From an uncultured Thiothrix sp. (GTDB lineage: Bacteria > Pseudomonadota > Gammaproteobacteria > Thiotrichales > Thiotrichaceae), in NCBI RefSeq assembly GCF_937873765.1, contig NZ_CALMZC010000043.1:1-64000 (forward strand): 64,000 bases of DNA, written 5' to 3'. The notes under the pieces were generated by a model that made no database searches, was not told the DNA's origin, and worked only from the letters and a program-made list of their open reading frames with translations. This document shows positions 58,578 through 64,000 of the stretch, piece after piece. Each line of letters starts with the position of its first letter. The stretch's first letter is position 1. Made by a program: the position numbers and the translations under genes.

Positions 58578-60062
58578 TTACTTTACGGTTGCGGTAATGA
58601 CTAAGGCTTTGTTAGCACCATTAGCCAAAGCACCAACAGTCCAAACACCAGAAGCAGTATCGAAAGCACCAGCAGAATCATCGCTTACATAAGTCAAGCC
58701 GCTTGGTAATACGTCCGCAACTTTCACATTGCTAGCATTATCTGGGCCTTTATTAGTAACCGTTAAGGTGTACTTCACTGTATCGCCATGGCGTGCAGTT
58801 GCTTTATCCAGCGTTTTGGTCAACTCAAGATCAACCGTTGGAGCGACAGTAACGGTAGCAACGTCATGATCGTCTTCATCATTGCCACTATTGTCGGTCA
58901 CATCATCAACAATACCGGTCTCATTCACAGGATTAGTATCTGGCGTTGAGTCAATATCGATAGCCACAGCACCTTTATCATCCTGAGCCGAACTAATCTC
59001 AGCAGCGTTCAATAAATCACCGGCGGCGGTGGTACTAGCAACAATCAGTTTGATATCAACGGTAGTAGTTGCACCTGCAGCTAAAGTCGCAATAGTGGTC
59101 GTTGCTGTAGTACCACTGACCGACCATTTCGTATCAGTTGGATCTAAACTCATACCAGCAGGAATGTAATCGGTAACCACAATTGCTTGGGCATCTACTG
59201 TACCTTGGTTGAGAACTTCAATTGTATAAGTAACGGTATCACCCGCTTTAACGCTAGTGGCTTGACCCGCTTTTGGTTTCTTAGTTAAGGCTAAGTCAAA
59301 CTGTGGTTTAGCCACGAAACTAACTTTGTAGTCTTCAACTTCACCATCGGTTGCCACACCTTTTGGATTAGAAGCAGTCAAGCCATCAGTACTTAAACGG
59401 CAACGAGCGTAACTGCTACCCTTCGTATCGGCAGTAGCGGTTGCTGGTACTTGAGGCATAGCCACATCTAAAGCGGCAGCCAATGTACCGGCAGGTACAG
59501 CCACTGCACCAGACTCTGAACCATCAGTCGCAAACGTGCCATCACCGTTATAGTCAATCCAGCACACTAAAGTACCTGGTTTAGCGGTAGTATTGGTGGC
59601 GTTTACACTTAAAGTGAGGGCTTGGCCATCGGTTAGGGCTGGAATATTCACACCGTCATCATCAGCTCCTTCTAAAGCAGCCGTAGGATCCGGTTGACCA
59701 TCCGCCTCCTCATCAATATTGGCACCCAATTTCAAACCTGGGATGATTTCATGTTGAGCACCACCACTAGCCGCTAAAGTACCATAGGAATCAGGAGCAT
59801 CGCCTAAGTCGTAGACTGATTGCACAGTTAAAGCGACACAGGCCTCATCGTCCTCTTTAGCATCACCCACCACCATTGGATTACTCCATACGGCATTATT
59901 TACAGTGGAATCGCTATCATTTTCCGTCATAGCACTAACTTGCGCACAGTTAACGATTGAAGTATCTGCTGCCCAAGCGGAATTAGCGGCTGCTAAAACG
60001 CCGACTGCACAGAAGGTCAGTAATAAGCGTTTAGATGGTTTTATCATTTTCATAATTCTCAT
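58578..60062 (-). CDS. GEVED and DUF11 domain secreted protein
   Basis: A 494-residue exported protein. Signal peptide (~1-31, ends AAANSAWA), a Cys segment related to that of the neighbour (NCAQVSAMTEND, EDDEACVAL), a GEVED domain (GDAPDSYG to GEVEDYKVSF, ~90-250), then two DUF11 repeats (FDLALTKKPKAGQ, VDLELTKTLDKAT). It stops at the end of the second repeat with no anchor or sorting tail. An in-frame ATG nine bases downstream is an alternative start. Lies 38 bp after the next gene upstream, so the two are cotranscribed. Confidence 0.9.
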   Translation of the reverse strand: MRIMKMIKPSKRLLLTFCAVGVLAAANSAWAADTSIVNCAQVSAMTENDSDSTVNNAVWSNPMVVGDAKEDDEACVALTVQSVYDLGDAPDSYGTLAASGGAQHEIIPGLKLGANIDEEADGQPDPTAALEGADDDGVNIPALTDGQALTLSVNATNTTAKPGTLVCWIDYNGDGTFATDGSESGAVAVPAGTLAAALDVAMPQVPATATADTKGSSYARCRLSTDGLTASNPKGVATDGEVEDYKVSFVAKPQFDLALTKKPKAGQATSVKAGDTVTYTIEVLNQGTVDAQAIVVTDYIPAGMSLDPTDTKWSVSGTTATTTIATLAAGATTTVDIKLIVASTTAAGDLLNAAEISSAQDDKGAVAIDIDSTPDTNPVNETGIVDDVTDNSGNDEDDHDVATVTVAPTVDLELTKTLDKATARHGDTVKYTLTVTNKGPDNASNVKVADVLPSGLTYVSDDSAGAFDTASGVWTVGALANGANKALVITATVK

Positions 60063-60100
60063 ACCCTTGTTGTTATTAGTTTCTTAACCACTTTTAAGGT

Positions 60101-63100
60101 TTATTTAAGAGTGGCTGTAATTGTTAATTGCTTCGTGCTAGCCCCTGAAATATTACCGACTGCCCAAGCCCCTGTTAGTGGATCATAAGTTCCATCTCCA
60201 TTTTGACTGATATAAAGCATCTGCGTTGGCAGCTTATCCTGCACAGTGACATTATTCGCTGTAGCCGATGATTCATTAGTCAAAGTTAAAGTATAGGAAA
60301 CCGTCTCACCGCGCTTTCCTATCGATTTACTGACCTCTTTAACCAGCTTGAGATCGGGTAAAATCACTGCATCTGCACAAAAAATCTCAACATCCCCCAT
60401 CCCAGCGGCCTTACCAAAATAAGGATTATCCGCTGCTTGATGATAGAGCTGTGTGCCCTCGGCATGTTGAGCTGACTGCCCACCGGTCGTATTATCTAAC
60501 CAAATAATACCCCCTGATACGGCATTCGGCGTGAGTGGGTTCATAGCAGTAACGGCGATCTCACCAGAACCTGCTTTAAAGGCCAAACCACCGAAAACCG
60601 TTTCCTGATGATAGCCACCCTGAGCATTCCATTGGTTATAATCCCACATGTCACCCCAATAGTACTCACCACCATTGGGCCCTTGAACATTATCTTTACC
60701 GTTGGTACTACCACTACTACAACTTGCATTACTCTCTAAACTATAAACGCCGTTGTTATTACACACCCTTAATATATCCCCACCGGTTTGCCCCTGTATC
60801 AAACTAGTATCTGGATAATTGGGTGTATAATTACTGGCACCTACTTGATGTCCCATGCGATCCATCAAGCCCAGAATCATCGAGCCATCCATATCAAACT
60901 CGATATCTGATAAAATTGGCTGAGGATAAATCGCGAAACTCGGATTAGTCGCTAAAGTCTGATAACTGGCAGACCAAGGCTGCCATTTCTCAGCACCTGG
61001 ACCATTGCCCACATTACCTTTGATATAATCGAGTGGTAGCTCGAAAGCATTAGAGAAACTACTACCATCGAACACCTGCACATAAGCTTTTAAATCAGCC
61101 GCCAACTGAGAAGTTTCAGCAGAACAAACCGTACCTATCCATACCTTGCCTAAATGTACTTTGACTCCCCAAGGTCGGTAATCTCCATTGTTACAACCTG
61201 GATTAGGGATCGTGTATTTACCTGCTACAGTGTTATTAGCAAGGTTTACTGCCACCAGTTCGCGCTGCTTAAGATTAGTGACCCATAAAATATTACTATC
61301 GGCACTCATATCCATATCCCCGATTGAGACCTTAGCAACCTGTGCAAAGGTAGCTTGATCCCAAGAAGGTTTAGTACCGTCAATCGGTAACTCATTAGGG
61401 TCATCAACATTGCCATCACTCGTCACACGAGTATCAGTACCGACATCAACACCGTTGGCCGCTAAATCAATCAATAAACTAGGTGTGGAACTCGCGGAAA
61501 CAGTATCCATCTGATAAATAGCCCCCATACCATTAGGGCCAAAGCTTGCATGACGCTTTAAGAAAGCAGAGGAATAGATCTTTTTACGCAAATTATCATA
61601 AGCCAAGCCCCAAACGGCTCCCACTTGTCCAGCCGTTGCTGCACTATAAGGCGTAGTCAGCACACCCGTCTGCGCATAATCGAAGGTTACTAAACTATTA
61701 AAACCTGCACCTGTACTGCCCGCTGCTTGACTATCACCATTTACGCTAACCGAAGTCGCTAAGCGCACCTCACTCGTACAACTCATCGCCTCAGGGCCAG
61801 AGACTGCGTTATAGGTAATTGTTGGTTGACTGGTATAACCTATATCTAAACTATGATTATTTTCACCCGCAACTCCCAAAGTAAAACTAATTACCCCAGC
61901 AGCATTCGCATCGGAATCGCGCACATCCGTCACTGCATAATTAGTCGTTAAACCATCTTTATCTTGTGCGGTGACACTTAGACCATTTAAGCTAGCTTGA
62001 TTCTCAGCAATACTAAGCGAACAACTTTCATTCGCTTTTAGAAAGCTTGCATTATTAGTGCTAGAGAATAGGTACACACCACCATTGGCCGTTTTTGTAG
62101 TCGCTGTATTAGCTCCACAAGTCAGCACAACATCCACATTATCAATACCCGCTTCGCCAGCATCTTGAATACCATCACTGTCGGTATCCAACCACACCCG
62201 ATTGCCAATTTCGATGGGAGCGGTATCGAGGAGTAACTCTAAGTCACCTAAACCACTGGTTTTGCCAAAATAACCACTAATACCACTACCATTAGAACCA
62301 TCAGCTGTGCCACGAAAAATCTCATAAGGCATACTGCGACTGCCATTAGCAAGATTCAGATGAGTGATACCGCCGCTAATTAAATAGTTTGGATCAGCTA
62401 AGGTTGCCAACATCCCCCGACCTGGAACAATGGCGAGGCTTCCCATCGCATTAATCACTGGTTGCCCACCATAAGTAGCCAAACTGTCACGCATATCAAA
62501 GAAATAACCACCACCCGGGCCAGCCTCTGTTGTCACACTATAACTAGGCAAAGCACCTAAGACGCCACCACAAGTACCATTATTTTCTAATGCCCAAGTC
62601 GCACCATTCCAACAAGCTTTTAAAACATGGCTCGTGGTGGGATTACTCCCGCCCGGTACATAGCCGATCTCCCATGCACGATTACGGAAGGCTAATATCA
62701 AATCTTTACCATCAAATACTAAATCTGAGAGCAGGGGCTGATAGAGACTAACGGAGTGAGCTGCATAACCAGGCACTAACTCATCATTCCAATTTTTCCA
62801 GAAACTTTGGCTATTAAATAATAAACTGAAATTCAAAACTTCCGAAAAGCCGGCTCCATCATATTTCAGGACAATTGCACTAGGCGCCCCGGTGGAAGAT
62901 GTAGCGGATGCATTGCTACAAACTGCCCCCACATATAAGGTATTGGTTTCATCCAAACCTAACGCAAAAGGACGAAAATCAGTGTCAGGACAAGTTGCTG
63001 GGCGAGTGATTAAGCCTAAATCAGTTACTGTGTTAGCTGCCGTAGTAGAAACGGCATACAGATGACGATCATTTAAATTGACTACATACAACCATTGACC

Positions 63101-63952
63101 ATCTGCAGAAATCTCCAAATCACCCAGTGAACTTTTGCTTACACTGGTTACGGAAGCGGTATCGTAATTAACCGTTGTATAGTCACCTGTAAAATCATGG
63201 CTATCAGTGCCTGCATTAGGAACGATGGCATAGGTGCTCACCGTACCATTACTATCGATACTATAGATCGCGCCCAGTCCACCCGGTCCAAAACCAACTG
63301 CCCGCTTAGCATAGGCAGCTACAAACAAACGTTTGCTTTCACGGTGAAAGGCTGCACCAGAAGTTGAGCCTATTTGTGCATGTGTTGCTAATGAGGTGGG
63401 TGGGATATAACCGGGATCACCTGGTTGGCCTGTTGCCGTGAAGGGAAATTTAACCAGTGCTGCATAAGTTCGATGATCTTTACCTGTGGCAACGGTTTGA
63501 GTGGTAGGCCCTACAATAGCTACAGGCGTTGACACAGAAATTGTAGCGTCCGCCTGAGAATAATCTAAGGGGTTATTTACCCCCAGATTGATGGCCGGTG
63601 CACCATCCTGCACAAACTGTACTGAACTCCCACCCGCCACACTAGATTTCAACCAAGCTTCAGCCCAAGAAAACTCGACTCGATAATCGGCTCCTGCCGT
63701 TAAACCGGTTAAGGTATAAGTTCCATCGGCGGCTGAACTAACACTTGCCCCTACCTGTGCACCCGTCGTATCAAAAGCCTTAACAGTAACGCCTGCCATG
63801 CCGACTTCATTGAAACTTGCGCTACTGTCAAAACTACCATTGCTATTGAAGTCTCGGAAAACTTTGCCACTAATATCAGCTAAAGCATCAGGTATCAATG
63901 CTAAGTAGGCAACTACCAAGCACGCACACTTATATGAAGAACTCCAACGCAT
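60101..63952 (-). CDS. Large secreted protein with two duplicated propeller-like modules, SdrD_B and DUF11 domains
   Basis: A 1283-residue exported protein from ATG 63952 (AAAGGA 7 bp upstream; a TTG at 63958 is not needed). Signal peptide ~1-26. N-terminal SdrD_B-like domain (ISGKVFRDFNSNGSFD), a large module (~150-580), an SdrD_B domain (IGNRVWLDTDSDGIQDAGEA), a second copy of the large module (~740-1190), and a C-terminal DUF11 repeat (LKLVKEVSKSIGKRGE). The two large modules share FGPGGLGAIYS / FGPNGMGAIYQ and SLGDLEIS / SIGDMDMS at matching spacing. They look like beta-propeller-like folds. No anchor is visible. Confidence 0.88.
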   Translation of the reverse strand: MRWSSSYKCACLVVAYLALIPDALADISGKVFRDFNSNGSFDSSASFNEVGMAGVTVKAFDTTGAQVGASVSSAADGTYTLTGLTAGADYRVEFSWAEAWLKSSVAGGSSVQFVQDGAPAINLGVNNPLDYSQADATISVSTPVAIVGPTTQTVATGKDHRTYAALVKFPFTATGQPGDPGYIPPTSLATHAQIGSTSGAAFHRESKRLFVAAYAKRAVGFGPGGLGAIYSIDSNGTVSTYAIVPNAGTDSHDFTGDYTTVNYDTASVTSVSKSSLGDLEISADGQWLYVVNLNDRHLYAVSTTAANTVTDLGLITRPATCPDTDFRPFALGLDETNTLYVGAVCSNASATSSTGAPSAIVLKYDGAGFSEVLNFSLLFNSQSFWKNWNDELVPGYAAHSVSLYQPLLSDLVFDGKDLILAFRNRAWEIGYVPGGSNPTTSHVLKACWNGATWALENNGTCGGVLGALPSYSVTTEAGPGGGYFFDMRDSLATYGGQPVINAMGSLAIVPGRGMLATLADPNYLISGGITHLNLANGSRSMPYEIFRGTADGSNGSGISGYFGKTSGLGDLELLLDTAPIEIGNRVWLDTDSDGIQDAGEAGIDNVDVVLTCGANTATTKTANGGVYLFSSTNNASFLKANESCSLSIAENQASLNGLSVTAQDKDGLTTNYAVTDVRDSDANAAGVISFTLGVAGENNHSLDIGYTSQPTITYNAVSGPEAMSCTSEVRLATSVSVNGDSQAAGSTGAGFNSLVTFDYAQTGVLTTPYSAATAGQVGAVWGLAYDNLRKKIYSSAFLKRHASFGPNGMGAIYQMDTVSASSTPSLLIDLAANGVDVGTDTRVTSDGNVDDPNELPIDGTKPSWDQATFAQVAKVSIGDMDMSADSNILWVTNLKQRELVAVNLANNTVAGKYTIPNPGCNNGDYRPWGVKVHLGKVWIGTVCSAETSQLAADLKAYVQVFDGSSFSNAFELPLDYIKGNVGNGPGAEKWQPWSASYQTLATNPSFAIYPQPILSDIEFDMDGSMILGLMDRMGHQVGASNYTPNYPDTSLIQGQTGGDILRVCNNNGVYSLESNASCSSGSTNGKDNVQGPNGGEYYWGDMWDYNQWNAQGGYHQETVFGGLAFKAGSGEIAVTAMNPLTPNAVSGGIIWLDNTTGGQSAQHAEGTQLYHQAADNPYFGKAAGMGDVEIFCADAVILPDLKLVKEVSKSIGKRGETVSYTLTLTNESSATANNVTVQDKLPTQMLYISQNGDGTYDPLTGAWAVGNISGASTKQLTITATLK

Positions 63953-64000
63953 AGCCAAATCCTTTAATTATTATTATTTATATAATAAACAATTTAAATT

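Noticed and set aside
1..64000. CRISPR arrays, tRNA or rRNA genes
   Set aside because: No regularly spaced direct repeats and no tRNA/rRNA-like stretches were recognised by eye; a covariance-model search would be needed to be certain.

Overview
This window looks like chromosomal DNA of a gammaproteobacterium, most likely from the Thiotrichales (a relative of Thiothrix/Thiolinea). That placement is an inference. It rests on the mix of ordinary gammaproteobacterial genes (tatABC, hisA/hisF/hisE, ubiB, DUF2058, yqjD/yqjE-type genes, cobB, ispH, DUF3301) with families common in cyanobacteria and filamentous sulfur bacteria (XisH/XisI, Uma2, GEVED/SdrD/DUF11 surface proteins, an IPTL-CTERM tail). 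Codon use is moderately AT-leaning (TTA leucine is frequent) except in the ureDABC block. No rRNA, tRNA, CRISPR array or intact insertion sequence was recognised.

Layout. 0.1-9.7 kb (minus strand): rdgB-rph, gpmI, then a his/tat group read as hisA-hisF-[AAA+/M41 fusion]-hisE-tatA-tatB-tatC, and a lipoprotein PQQ-type sugar dehydrogenase. 9.7-15.4 kb is an accessory patch: a tandem 89-bp repeat, a small ORF, the XisH/XisI pair, a decayed antitoxin-like gene and a 1176-residue SF1 helicase. 15.5-18.6 kb: DUF2058, ubiB and a three-gene YqjD/YqjE/YqjK-like membrane operon. 18.8-27.2 kb: a urease locus split into ureEFG and ureDABC, separated by TspO, a lipid-kinase-like protein, a metallophosphoesterase and a broken Uma2 gene. 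27.5-34.4 kb: a Lys-rich secreted protein, an FMN alpha-hydroxy-acid oxidase, a one-domain Lrp-type protein, UPF0303, a sugar oxidoreductase/epimerase group, DUF1877 and a CobB sirtuin. 34.4-38.3 kb: a LiuR-like MerR regulator divergent from fused isobutyryl-CoA mutase (icmF), with a palindrome in the shared promoter. 38.4 kb: a FimT/GspH-type pseudopilin. 39.2-49.9 kb: a glycogen operon glgC-GH57-malQ-glgB-glgA-glgP. 50-55.4 kb: lytic transglycosylase, diheme cytochrome c, ispH, DUF3301, phosphofructokinase and a PGPGW membrane protein. 55.4-64 kb: three large secreted proteins built from GEVED, SdrD_B, propeller-like and DUF11 modules, one with an IPTL-CTERM sorting tail.

How it fits together. 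The glg operon can make glycogen (GlgC, GlgA, GlgB) and mobilise it (GlgP, MalQ, GH57), next to phosphofructokinase and phosphoglycerate mutase. The urease genes form a complete set (structural ABC; accessory D, E, F, G), but the structural block has a different base composition and may have been replaced by transfer. The two least explained elements are a soluble ClpB-D2-like AAA+ module fused to an FtsH-type M41 peptidase inside the his/tat group, and the XisH/XisI/helicase patch.
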